24,571 nucleotides of DNA from an uncultured Clostridia bacterium (GCA_946615495.1 CAMOHY010000006.1:1-24571); one strand, 5' to 3'; shown: positions 15,348 to 23,096, counted from the first letter of the stretch. The notes: generated by a model not told the origin, from the sequence alone. Numbers and translations: made by a program.

Positions 15348-15382
15348 GGCTGCGGCGCACGATAAATTCGCCTTGTGCAGCC
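15348..15382. repeat. Imperfect inverted repeat upstream of the sigma factor gene
   Basis: GGCTG (348-352) and GCAC (357-360) can pair with GTGCAGCC (15375-15382), leaving a 4-nt bulge. It lies just upstream of the sigma gene's binding site, where a promoter or operator is expected. I could not identify a convincing sigma-A or ECF-type promoter here. TAGAAT at 15388-15393 is the nearest -10-like sequence, without a clear -35. Confidence 0.3.
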
Positions 15383-15416
15383 GTATATAGAATAGATGGG
15401 AAGGAGGGAACAGCGC

Positions 15417-15941
15417 TTGAGCCTGACCAACGAGCAACGGGACCTGACGCTTCACCGCCTGGTGGACGCTTACCAGACGGAGCTGAAGCGGCTTTGCTTC
15501 ATCTGCCTGAAGGACCGCATGCTGGCGGAGGACGCGGTGCAGGAAACGTTCATGAAGGTGTACCGCAAAATGGACGCCCTGCGGCCTGAAATGAACGAAA
15601 AGGCCTGGCTGTACAAAATTGCCGTCAATTGCTGCCGGGACATGCGGCGCAGCGCCTGGTTCAAGCGGGTAAACCGCCGCGTCACCCCGGACCTGCTGCC
15701 GGACCCCGCCGCCCCTCCCCCATCCGACGAGGCCATTGATTTAAACCGGGCCATCGCCAGGCTGAACGATAAGCAGCGGGAAGTAATTTTGCTCCGGTAT
15801 TACCAGGGCTTTTCTGAAGCGGAAATTGCGGATATTCTGCGCTTGTCCCAATCGTCGGTATCAGGCAGGCTGAAACGGGCAAAGGAGCAGCTGCAGGCGC
15901 TGCTTCAAGCGGAATCAGAGCCAGGGAGGAAAACCACATGA
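15417..15941 (+). CDS. ECF-type RNA polymerase sigma factor
   Basis: This 174-residue protein is an extracytoplasmic-function sigma-70 family member: sigma region 2 and region 4, without regions 1 and 3. Region 2 spans about 17-80 and contains DRMLAEDAVQETFMKVYRK and EKAWLYKIAVNCCRD. Region 4 spans about 108-160 with LNDKQREVILLRYYQGFSEA and the helix-turn-helix IADILRLSQSSVSGRLKRAK. The start is TTG at 15417: AAGGAGGG at 15401-15408 is ideally placed for it but would be inside the coding region of an upstream in-frame ATG (15396). The stop overlaps the next start as ATGA. It presumably directs transcription of its own operon and other targets when released by the membrane protein encoded next. 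Confidence 0.92.
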   Translation: MSLTNEQRDLTLHRLVDAYQTELKRLCFICLKDRMLAEDAVQETFMKVYRKMDALRPEMNEKAWLYKIAVNCCRDMRRSAWFKRVNRRVTPDLLPDPAAPPPSDEAIDLNRAIARLNDKQREVILLRYYQGFSEAEIADILRLSQSSVSGRLKRAKEQLQALLQAESEPGRKTT

Positions 15942-18061
15942 AAAAAGCTTTGGACTATGATACCATCCGAAACGCGGTCAATACTGGCTATGCCGGGCTG
16001 AAAGGGGACGGCGGCCTGGCGGAGCGCATCATCGCGCAGCATCAAAAAAAGGCGGCAAAACGCATCCCCGCTGTGAAGAAAAGAATCGCCGCGCCGGTTC
16101 TGGCGCTTTCCCTGCTGCTGATTACGGCCACCGCCCTGGCCCTGGCGCTGATGAACAAGCCCGCGGCTATCAGCGCCTATGGCCTGTGGCGGTACGCGGA
16201 TGGGCAATTGACCTACCAAGGGGAGGGCGACAAGCGTCCCCGGGTGATTCTGGAGGATGAAAACATCCGCTTCATCGCGGCGGATGATATGGAAACCGGC
16301 CTTTATTACATCACCCGGCAGGATGGACAAACCTGGCTGAAAAACATCACCGCGGGAGGCTATGCCCATACGCCGGGCTGCATCATCAACAGCAAATACA
16401 GCATCGTTGATTTGCAGGTATCCGGCAGCGTCGCGTACATCTTGGCCAATACCGCCCAGGCCCAGGGCCAGGTGGTGCAGGTTCACCCTTTCGGAGCGTA
16501 TCAGGAAGCGCCTCTATCCGTGAAGGACTGGACAAATGAAGGCATCACCGCCTTTTGCGCTTACGATGGGCGGCTGTACGCCTACAGTGGGGAGAGAAAG
16601 GAATTGGCCGTCATTGACTTAATCAATCGACGGCTTCAGTGTCAGCCTGTCCAGGCTGGCGGCATTCTGTCTTTGACGGCGGGCCTGGAAACCGAAGGGG
16701 ACCCCTTTGCCCTGGCCCTGACCCAAAGCGAAGCCAGCGGGCAGAAGCGTTTGCTGCTCATCAACGCCCGCACCGGAGAAATGCAGGATACAGGGGAAAA
16801 AGTGCCCGCTTGGGCGGAGTATGTAAGCCGCAACCGGGACAGTCTGTACCTGCTGGGCTTGATGCCGGAGGATGCCAAAGGCCTCCGCATCAGCGCGCTC
16901 AGCGGTAAAAAGGTGCTGCATGAATTGTACATTGTGAACGGAGGCAACGCGGATGCGCCCGTCATGGAAGCAGCCATCAGGCGCTTCCATGAGAAATACC
17001 CGGACGTAGAATTGGTGTTTCGGCACATTGAGGATGTGCGGGTAGTGAACACGGAATTGATGGCCGGAGAGGGAGGCATCGATGTGTTTGGCAACTTATT
17101 CTCCCTCAGCACGCCGGGCGGCATGATGCTGAAAAACGGTGTCGTTCGGGACCTGACCGATAACGCGGACATACAAGAAAACTGGGAAGCCTGGCGCGAC
17201 TTGAAAGGACTGGTATCTGTCGATGGAAGACAGTTTGGGGTTTTGAGAATGATAGGGTTGTATGCTTTTGCGGTGAGCGGGGAATGGGCGGAAAAAATCG
17301 GTTGGAGCATTCCCGATGGCGCGTGGAGCATGGAGGAATTTGAAGCGCTGATACAAAAAACGGATGCCTGGAATCAAACCCACGAGGAGCATATTTATCT
17401 CCTGTGCGATGACAATTCTCCCTATTTTCTGGATCAGTACCAAGCCGCCCACATGGATATGTACGCCAGCACGGCAGAATTTGAGACAGAAGAATATCTG
17501 CGGCTCCTCAAACTGTACAAAGATATGAATGACAAAGGACTCCTGTATCCGCAGGAAAAACTGATTGGGCGGGAGAAAAGCTACAGCTATATCTTGCCCG
17601 CCAATACCCTGCTGCGGGTGACCAGCGGCGGTTTGGAATGGATGGATCAGGCGGAACGGGTGATTTTTCCTCCCTCTGTCCGAGACCAGGATTCACCTTA
17701 TATTTGCACGGGCTGGTATTTATACGCAAATGCGAACAGCAAATACCCGGAGGAAGCGGAGTATTTCCTGGCCTGTTACAGTTCCGCAGAAGCCGTATCC
17801 CAGGAGTTTTACTTTAATTATGGTCAATGGCTGCGGGATAAGGCCTTTTATCAATATGCAGACCCCTCCTTCGGAACGATCAAAGAGGGTACGGAGCGGG
17901 TTTTCAACGAGGCCATCGTGCGTGCTATGCCCATAAATGAGACAAGAGAATTATTCTGGGAGAAACAGGATATGATGCCCGCGTTTTACCGGGGAGATAT
18001 ATCGGCAGAAGCCTTTGCCAATGCCATGCAGCAGAAGGCGGATATGGTGCTGGGAGAATAA
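15938..18061 (+). CDS. Membrane anti-sigma-like / solute-binding fusion protein
   Basis: The 707-residue product has an unusual order of parts. Residues 1-50 are a cytoplasmic, Lys/Arg-rich tail in the position of an anti-sigma domain. Residues 51-72 are one strongly hydrophobic membrane segment preceded by VKKR, so the rest should face outward. Residues 80-325 are rich in short beta strands with repeated patterns such as GLYYITRQDGQTWLKNI and YDGRLYAYSGERKELAVIDL, suggesting a propeller. Residues 325-707 look like a full family 1 ABC solute-binding protein: LYIVNGGNADAPVMEAAIRR, FHEKYPDVEL, GIDVFGN and the YFLACYSSAEAVSQEFYF end. There is no lipobox. It overlaps the sigma gene by 4 nt, and the two permeases follow. 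I infer a ligand sensor and sigma regulator. The anti-sigma role is inferred from position and topology. Confidence 0.82.
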   Translation: MKKALDYDTIRNAVNTGYAGLKGDGGLAERIIAQHQKKAAKRIPAVKKRIAAPVLALSLLLITATALALALMNKPAAISAYGLWRYADGQLTYQGEGDKRPRVILEDENIRFIAADDMETGLYYITRQDGQTWLKNITAGGYAHTPGCIINSKYSIVDLQVSGSVAYILANTAQAQGQVVQVHPFGAYQEAPLSVKDWTNEGITAFCAYDGRLYAYSGERKELAVIDLINRRLQCQPVQAGGILSLTAGLETEGDPFALALTQSEASGQKRLLLINARTGEMQDTGEKVPAWAEYVSRNRDSLYLLGLMPEDAKGLRISALSGKKVLHELYIVNGGNADAPVMEAAIRRFHEKYPDVELVFRHIEDVRVVNTELMAGEGGIDVFGNLFSLSTPGGMMLKNGVVRDLTDNADIQENWEAWRDLKGLVSVDGRQFGVLRMIGLYAFAVSGEWAEKIGWSIPDGAWSMEEFEALIQKTDAWNQTHEEHIYLLCDDNSPYFLDQYQAAHMDMYASTAEFETEEYLRLLKLYKDMNDKGLLYPQEKLIGREKSYSYILPANTLLRVTSGGLEWMDQAERVIFPPSVRDQDSPYICTGWYLYANANSKYPEEAEYFLACYSSAEAVSQEFYFNYGQWLRDKAFYQYADPSFGTIKEGTERVFNEAIVRAMPINETRELFWEKQDMMPAFYRGDISAEAFANAMQQKADMVLGE

Positions 18062-18064
18062 GCA

Positions 18065-18880
18065 ATGAAAAATACAAAACGTCAAACATGGGAAATCCGG
18101 GCGGCGGGAGCCGCCTGCCTGCCCGGATTTGCCCTGTGTTATCTTGCGCCCTTTTGCATGACGGCCTGGTATGCCTTCATCCGCAGCGCCTTTGACCATC
18201 GCTTCGCGGGAACGGACAACTTTGCCTATGTGCTGCAAAACAAGTATTTTATCCTGGGCAGCGGCAATCTGCTTTGGCTGGGCGGGAGCATGCTGCTGCT
18301 TGCCTTTGCGCTGATTCTCCTTCTGGCGCCCCTGCTTCTGCGGCATCCCGGCATTGCAAAGCCCGGCGCGGCCCTTTTGATTCTGCCGCTGCTGATTCCG
18401 TCCATTTCGGCGGCCACGGTGTGGAAAATGATGTTTGACGTCAATTCCGTGTTCAATCCTGCGTCCTGCCGTGTGGCGCTGACGACGCTGTTTGTGTGGA
18501 AATACGCCGGAATCGGCGCGGTGCTGCTATGGGCGGAACTGCAAAAAATCCCTTCCGAAATCCTGGACGCGGCGGCCCTGGACGGGGCCGGAAAAGGAAG
18601 GACCTATTGTTTCATCCAGCTGCCGCTGGCCGGGAAAAGCCTGGCCGTTGCCGGAATGGTGCTGCTCATGTTCCTGCTGCGCGTTTACAAGGAAAGCTAT
18701 CTGCTGTTTGGGGCTTATCCCAGCCCGGATTTGTATTTGCTGCAGCACTACATGAACCATCAGTATCTGAAAATGAATTTTCAATATGTGGCGGCCGCCG
18801 CCGTGCTTTTGACGGCCTGCGCCCTGCTCCTTTACGCCGTGGGGTTTTTGCTGATGAAGAAAAGGAAGGACGCGTTATGA
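18065..18880 (+). CDS. ABC transporter permease, MalF/UgpA type
   Basis: This 271-residue multipass protein is the first of two inner-membrane channel subunits of a family 1 (carbohydrate-type) ABC importer. About six hydrophobic segments are visible (roughly 14-38, 66-92, 98-122, 137-158, 190-212, 240-263). The cytoplasmic EAA loop that docks the ATPase is present at about 164-190: SEILDAAALDGAGKGRTY followed by FIQLPL. It starts 3 nt after the fusion gene stop and overlaps the second permease as ATGA, so the three are translationally coupled. The intact EAA loop implies that it still contacts an ATPase, although none is encoded here. Confidence 0.88.
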   Translation: MKNTKRQTWEIRAAGAACLPGFALCYLAPFCMTAWYAFIRSAFDHRFAGTDNFAYVLQNKYFILGSGNLLWLGGSMLLLAFALILLLAPLLLRHPGIAKPGAALLILPLLIPSISAATVWKMMFDVNSVFNPASCRVALTTLFVWKYAGIGAVLLWAELQKIPSEILDAAALDGAGKGRTYCFIQLPLAGKSLAVAGMVLLMFLLRVYKESYLLFGAYPSPDLYLLQHYMNHQYLKMNFQYVAAAAVLLTACALLLYAVGFLLMKKRKDAL

Positions 18881-19647
18881 AAAAAACCGGCGCCGTCATT
18901 TTAATCTTGTTCCTTTTCCTTTTTGCCCTGCCGCTGCTTATTCTGCTGCTTTCATCCTTTTCTCAAGGATCTATGCTAAATTTGCTTCAGGGAAAAGGCG
19001 GCTTAACGCTGGAGCAGTATCAAGCGGCGCTTGAAAGCGAAGAAATTTTGCTGCGGTTCAAAAATTCCGCGGTCATTTCCGCGGCCACGCTGACTGTTCA
19101 ATTGCCCGTTTCCCTGCTGGGCGGCTTCTATCTGGTAAAGCAAAGGAAACGCCGCGCAGCCGCCATCCGCTTTTTTCTGACGGTGCTGCTTTTGCTGCCC
19201 TTTCAGAGCATCATGGTGCCCGTGTTCCGCCTGAGCAAATGGACGGGCTTGTACGACAGCCAAATGGCCGTCATTCTCCCGCAGGCATTTTCGGCGCTGG
19301 GTCCGCTGGCGGTGTGGCTGCTTGTTTCCTCCCTTCCCGAAGAGCAATGGGAGGCGGCGCAGCTGGACACCGCCTCCCATTTGACCATCTACGCGCGCGT
19401 TATCTTGCCGCAGCTGGCGCAGGGCCTGTGCGCAGTAGGGCTGCTGTGCTTTGCGGAGGTGTGGAATTTGGTGGAACAGCCGTTGATTTTGCTGTCGGAT
19501 GAAACGCTGCTGCCCGCTTCCCTGTCGCTGAACGATTTGGAATTGAAAAATACAGGGCCCTACGCGGGCGCGGCGCTGTACAGCGCGCCGGTGCTCTTGC
19601 TGTATGCCGCCTCGTTTCTCGTTATCCGGCCCCATTTGCAAAAGTAA
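18877..19647 (+). CDS. ABC transporter permease, MalG/UgpE type
   Basis: The 256-residue partner permease begins with a hydrophobic segment (about 5-27) and has about six membrane spans. The EAA loop at about 155-179 reads PEEQWEAAQLDTASHL then ARVILPQL, typical of the MalG branch. The start ATG at 18877 overlaps the previous stop codon and is preceded by AAGGAAGGA (18862-18870). A much longer in-frame reading upstream to 18496 lies over the first permease and is not real. The C-terminus RPHLQK is short, without the exact MalG tail that inserts into the MalK dimer in E. coli. The gene ends the sigma/sensor operon. murC follows with its own promoter. Confidence 0.87.
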   Translation: MKKTGAVILILFLFLFALPLLILLLSSFSQGSMLNLLQGKGGLTLEQYQAALESEEILLRFKNSAVISAATLTVQLPVSLLGGFYLVKQRKRRAAAIRFFLTVLLLLPFQSIMVPVFRLSKWTGLYDSQMAVILPQAFSALGPLAVWLLVSSLPEEQWEAAQLDTASHLTIYARVILPQLAQGLCAVGLLCFAEVWNLVEQPLILLSDETLLPASLSLNDLELKNTGPYAGAALYSAPVLLLYAASFLVIRPHLQK

Positions 19648-19691
19648 AAAAGGAATTCCCTGCCAAATTCAGCCATATGCCCGCTTTCCTC

Positions 19692-19726
19692 TTGATATTT
19701 TACCGGGGTTCGTCGTATAATATCAA
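19692..19726 (+). promoter_or_regulatory. murC promoter overlapped by an inverted repeat
   Basis: TTGATA (19692-19697) and TATAAT (19716-19721) are 18 nt apart and make a good sigma-A promoter. TTGATATT (19692-19699) and AATATCAA (19719-19726) are perfect inverted arms, and the match extends to 10 of 11 positions per arm. One arm covers the -35 and the other the -10, a classic arrangement for an operator. No regulator is identifiable from the window. Confidence 0.72.
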
Positions 19727-19752
19727 AGGAATTTTTACCATTGAGGTGGAGC

Positions 19753-21147
19753 ATGACCGACATTTTGGATTATCAGGGACAGCATGTGCACATGATCGGC
19801 ATCGGCGGCAGCAGCATGAGCGGCCTGGCCGAAATGCTTTTAAAAGAAGGATACACCGTTTCCGGTTCTGACAACGCCAATTCTCACGCCGTGGAGCGGC
19901 TGCGGAGCCTGGGCATTCCCGTTTCCGTGGGCCACGCGGCGGAAAACGTGCAGGGCGCGGCGCTATTAATCTTTTCCGCCGCCATTTCGCCGGAAAACCC
20001 GGAGCGGCAGGAGGCGAAACGGCTGGGCATTCCCGAAATGGAACGCTCTACCCTGCTGGGCCAGCTGATGCGCGGCCACAAAAACGCTATCTGCGTCAGC
20101 GGCACCCACGGAAAGACCACCACCTCCTCCATGATCGCCGAAACCCTGCTGGAATGCGGCATGGACCCCACGGTGTCCTTCGGCGGACGGCTGGACGCCC
20201 TGGGCGGCGGCAGCCGGGTAGGGGGCAAGGACGTGTTCGTGGCGGAGGCCTGCGAATTCCACGGCAGCTTTCTGGAAATGCACCCCACGGTGGCGGTGGT
20301 GCTGAATATTCAGGAGGACCACCTGGATTGGTATAAGGACATTGACCACATCGAGGCCGCCTTCGGCCAGTTTCTTTCCCTGGTGCCGCCCCACGGCACG
20401 GCCCTGGGCTGGGGGGAGGATGCGCGGGTAAGAAGGCTGTTCCAAACGCTTTCCTGTGAAACGCGCACCTTTGGCCTGGAAAAAAACAACGATTATTACC
20501 CCGAAAACCTGACCTACAGCGACACCGGCTGCCCCCGGTACGAGCTTTTGTTCCGGGGGGAAAAGCTTACGCGGGTGGAGCTTAAGGTGGCGGGGGAATT
20601 CAACGTCATCAATTCTCTGGCTGCCTTCGCGGCGGCCCACGTGGTTGGGGCGGCGCCTGAGGCCATCGCCGCCTCCTTAACCCGCTTTTCGGGGGTCCAC
20701 CGCCGGTTCGAGTTCACCGGCCTCATCGACGGCGTGAAAATGTACCACGATTACGGCCATAACCCCGCGGAAATGAAGGCGGCCCTGTCCGTAGGCAAAA
20801 TGCAGAAGCCCAACCGCCTGTGGGCCGTCATGCAGCCCCACACCTACAGCCGGGTAAAAGGCCTGTTCCAGGATTATCTCACCTGCACCCAAATCGCCGA
20901 TTTTACTTTGGTCACGGATATTTTCGCCGCGCGGGAAAAGGACCCTGGGGATATCAAGGCCGAAATGGTGGTGGAGGGCATGCGCGCCCACGGCGTAAAC
21001 GCCGTTCACACCCCTACCTTCGACGATACGGAAAAATACCTGCGCGCCCATTGGCAGCCCGGCGACCTGGTGCTCACCATGGGCTGCGGCAACATCAATC
21101 TGCTCAACGAGCAGATGCAGCTGCACGGCGACACGGAGAAAAGGTAA
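19753..21147 (+). CDS. murC: UDP-N-acetylmuramate--L-alanine ligase
   Basis: MurC adds L-alanine to UDP-MurNAc, the first peptide step of peptidoglycan synthesis in the cytoplasm. The 464-residue product has the family length. The N-terminal motif HMIGIGGSSMSGLAEMLL precedes SGTHGKTTTSSMIAE, the ATP P-loop. EACEFHGSFLEMHP, LNIQEDHLDWYKD, GEFNVINSLAA and GVHRRFEF follow, with YHDYGHNPAEMKAAL in the C-terminal domain. Compared with the E. coli motifs EADE and DDYGHHP, this protein has EACE and HDYGHNP; I recall similar variants among Clostridia. The ATG at 19753 is favoured over an in-frame TTG at 19741 because GAGGTGG (19743-19749) is the binding site. Mpl-like activity is a less likely alternative. 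Confidence 0.92.
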   Translation: MTDILDYQGQHVHMIGIGGSSMSGLAEMLLKEGYTVSGSDNANSHAVERLRSLGIPVSVGHAAENVQGAALLIFSAAISPENPERQEAKRLGIPEMERSTLLGQLMRGHKNAICVSGTHGKTTTSSMIAETLLECGMDPTVSFGGRLDALGGGSRVGGKDVFVAEACEFHGSFLEMHPTVAVVLNIQEDHLDWYKDIDHIEAAFGQFLSLVPPHGTALGWGEDARVRRLFQTLSCETRTFGLEKNNDYYPENLTYSDTGCPRYELLFRGEKLTRVELKVAGEFNVINSLAAFAAAHVVGAAPEAIAASLTRFSGVHRRFEFTGLIDGVKMYHDYGHNPAEMKAALSVGKMQKPNRLWAVMQPHTYSRVKGLFQDYLTCTQIADFTLVTDIFAAREKDPGDIKAEMVVEGMRAHGVNAVHTPTFDDTEKYLRAHWQPGDLVLTMGCGNINLLNEQMQLHGDTEKR

Positions 21148-21162
21148 GGAGCGCGCAAAGCC

Positions 21163-21492
21163 ATGGATCATTTGAGCATCGGCGATAAGGACGTTCAGGA
21201 AATCACCGAAAAGGGCATCCGCTATTCCGGCGGCTTCATCGACCTGGCGGACTGCGCCGCCCGCTTTTTCCGGGAAAACGGCGGCAGCGGCCAGTGCGTG
21301 GGCGAATGCTGCGCCCAAGGTCGGCTGCCCTATCTGGCCTTTTACACCCAATCGCTTATCACCCGCATCGTGTTCCAGTCCGAAAGCAGGGTGAAGGAGC
21401 TGCTGCATAAAAAAACGCCCGCCTTCCAGCGCCTGCGGGCCATGCGGGACAAGCTGACGGAATTGGGCTATACGCTGTATGACATAACCTAA
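21163..21492 (+). CDS. Small cysteine-containing protein of unknown function
   Basis: I do not recognise this 109-residue protein. It is soluble, with no signal peptide or membrane segment. Four cysteines occur at residues 31, 45, 49 and 50, the last three in QCVGECC, which could bind a metal or an iron-sulfur cluster. The C-terminal half looks helical and basic (SRVKELLHKKTPAFQRLRAM). It begins 15 nt after murC, with AAGGAG at 21146-21151, and a terminator follows it, so it is the last gene of the murC unit. Codon use looks like that of its neighbours, supporting a real gene. Confidence 0.75.
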   Translation: MDHLSIGDKDVQEITEKGIRYSGGFIDLADCAARFFRENGGSGQCVGECCAQGRLPYLAFYTQSLITRIVFQSESRVKELLHKKTPAFQRLRAMRDKLTELGYTLYDIT

Positions 21493-21547
21493 TAATCAGG
21501 CTTAAATAGGAGCTGCGCAAACGCTGGCTCCGTGCTTTTTGTGGAAC

Positions 21548-21595
21548 GCGGCTTCCTGCTCTCTTCTTTAGGGACAAGCAGAAAGCCGCTTTTTT
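21548..21595 (+). terminator. Intrinsic terminator after the murC unit
   Basis: GCGGCTTCCTGCT (21548-21560) pairs with AGCAGAAAGCCGC (21577-21589) with one mismatch, followed by six T residues at 21590-21595. It lies about 55 nt beyond the small gene's stop. The remaining part of the 21493-21715 gap carries the promoter for the next pair. Confidence 0.88.
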
Positions 21596-21641
21596 GCTCT
21601 GCTTCAGCCGGAATATTTACAAATAATTACCGTGGACTCTA

Positions 21642-21670
21642 TTGTAGGAAATGAATTTCAATGTTATAAT
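21642..21670 (+). promoter_or_regulatory. Promoter of the WG-repeat gene pair, with spacer palindrome
   Basis: TTGTAG (21642-21647) and TATAAT (21665-21670) are 17 nt apart, and TG at 21662-21663 makes the -10 an extended type. Between them GAAAT (21648-21652) and ATTTC (21655-21659) form a palindrome that could be an operator. The transcript start would be about 40 nt before the first gene. Confidence 0.75.
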
Positions 21671-21715
21671 TAAACAAATCAGTAACTATTCAGGGCACGA
21701 AAGGGGAATTAAAAA

Positions 21716-23074
21716 ATGTTGAAAAAGTTGCTGTCTGCTTTTTTGATGATTGCGGTGCTCTCTGTGCCGCTTGCGGCGCTGGGAGAAACGGTGCGGCTGG
21801 AACCGCTGCATCAGTACGTGCCTAAAATCACCCCTGTAACGGGTTTTGGCCAGGTCATCATGACTGAAAAACAGACCGGCCTGTGCGGCGTGTTTTCCAC
21901 AGACGGCGAACAGCTGACCCCTTATCTTTTTCCCACGCTGGAAAAGGTCAATTACGGCTTCTTTTCAGGCACGGATGACGAAAAGGGGATCAATAACCGG
22001 GCGCTGGTGCATATCAGCGGCGCAGTGCTGACGGACCAAACGTACGGTGCTTTCGTAGCTTACAATCAGCATTGGACAGCGGCCTACGTGCTCAGCGAGG
22101 CAACGAAAAAACAGTATGAGTACAAGAGAGGAAAGCAGTTTTTCAACATTGACCGCTGCGACCTATACTTTTTCAGCGACGAGCCTGCTCCTTGCCAGCC
22201 GGTCGGTTCGCTGAGCCACGATGAATTTTCTTCCGCCTCTGTACACGGCAATTTCATTGCCATTAAGGACCAGAATGGAAAAATCACACTGTATGACAAT
22301 GAATTCAAAGCATATGATTATCCGATGGAAAAGACCAATTCCCCGGTGTATGGCATTAACGAATACACCGTTGTGAATCTGGCTACGGGCGAAGCGGCGG
22401 CAGATGGCTTCATTGCTGTAAAGGAGCAGAACAGGCCGGACGGGCTTTGGCTGATCGGTACCCGGTATAATTTCAAGGGCGATAAGGTATCCTTCGTCAC
22501 AGACGCGGCTGGAAACGAAATTCTTCAGGCGGACTATGCCATTTCTTCCATTTCCGGCGATTACGCCCTTGTAACCCAAAACAAACTGAAAGGCCTCTAT
22601 TCCCTGGAAAGCGGAAAACTGATTGTTCCCTGCAAATTCAACAATATCATGACCAGCAGCGTTTCCACCGACGCTTACGTGCATAACGGCTATGCAGCCG
22701 TGGAAAACGGCAATCTTCGCGGCTATGTAGATACCCGCACCGGTGAAATTTCCTGTGAAATCAAATATGACCGCAAGGCGGTAACGACCATCGGCTGCTC
22801 CACCTTTTGGAAGGTGGAAGACGGCGTGTATAAGCTGGTAGCCGCTGACGGCGTGGAAACAGAGGTGCACGTAGATTCCATCTACGAGAAAACCCGCGGC
22901 AACGGCTATCTGCTGGTGGCGCAGAAGGATAAGCTGTACGGCGTCATCGATTGGCATGGCAATGAAATCCTGCCCTTTGAGCATAACAAGATCATTACTA
23001 TCACCGACGATTCCCGCGCCATCATCCGCACAGGCACCGGCATGCAAATTGACCGGATCATAATCGAGAAATAA
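21716..23074 (+). CDS. Secreted WG-repeat-like protein, copy 1
   Basis: The 452-residue product begins with a signal peptide: KK, a hydrophobic core, and probable cleavage after AALG at residue 23. The mature part consists of beta-rich repeats resembling the WG repeat family, seen as GLCGVFSTDGEQLTPYLFP, LKGLYSLESGKLIVPCKFNN, LRGYVDTRTGEISCEIKYD and LYGVIDWHGNEILPFEHN. A middle block (about 110-200) departs from the repeat and is shared with the next gene. There is no lipobox, sortase motif or C-terminal membrane anchor, so release or non-covalent attachment is expected. AAAGGGG is the likely binding site. The function is unknown; WG-repeat proteins are often of unknown function and probably bind ligands or partners. 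Confidence 0.82.
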   Translation: MLKKLLSAFLMIAVLSVPLAALGETVRLEPLHQYVPKITPVTGFGQVIMTEKQTGLCGVFSTDGEQLTPYLFPTLEKVNYGFFSGTDDEKGINNRALVHISGAVLTDQTYGAFVAYNQHWTAAYVLSEATKKQYEYKRGKQFFNIDRCDLYFFSDEPAPCQPVGSLSHDEFSSASVHGNFIAIKDQNGKITLYDNEFKAYDYPMEKTNSPVYGINEYTVVNLATGEAAADGFIAVKEQNRPDGLWLIGTRYNFKGDKVSFVTDAAGNEILQADYAISSISGDYALVTQNKLKGLYSLESGKLIVPCKFNNIMTSSVSTDAYVHNGYAAVENGNLRGYVDTRTGEISCEIKYDRKAVTTIGCSTFWKVEDGVYKLVAADGVETEVHVDSIYEKTRGNGYLLVAQKDKLYGVIDWHGNEILPFEHNKIITITDDSRAIIRTGTGMQIDRIIIEK

Positions 23075-23096
23075 AGAAAACGGAGTGTATATAGGC

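Noticed and set aside
15938..18061. Two separate genes merged by a missed stop (anti-sigma, then solute-binding protein)
   Set aside because: The frame is continuous with no internal well-placed ribosome binding site plus signal peptide before the binding domain, so a single fusion protein is the simplest reading.
18496..18876. An N-terminal extension of the second permease
   Set aside because: It lies over the first permease and has Arg/Gly/Pro-rich sequence unlike a permease. The ATG at 18877 gives a normal first membrane segment.
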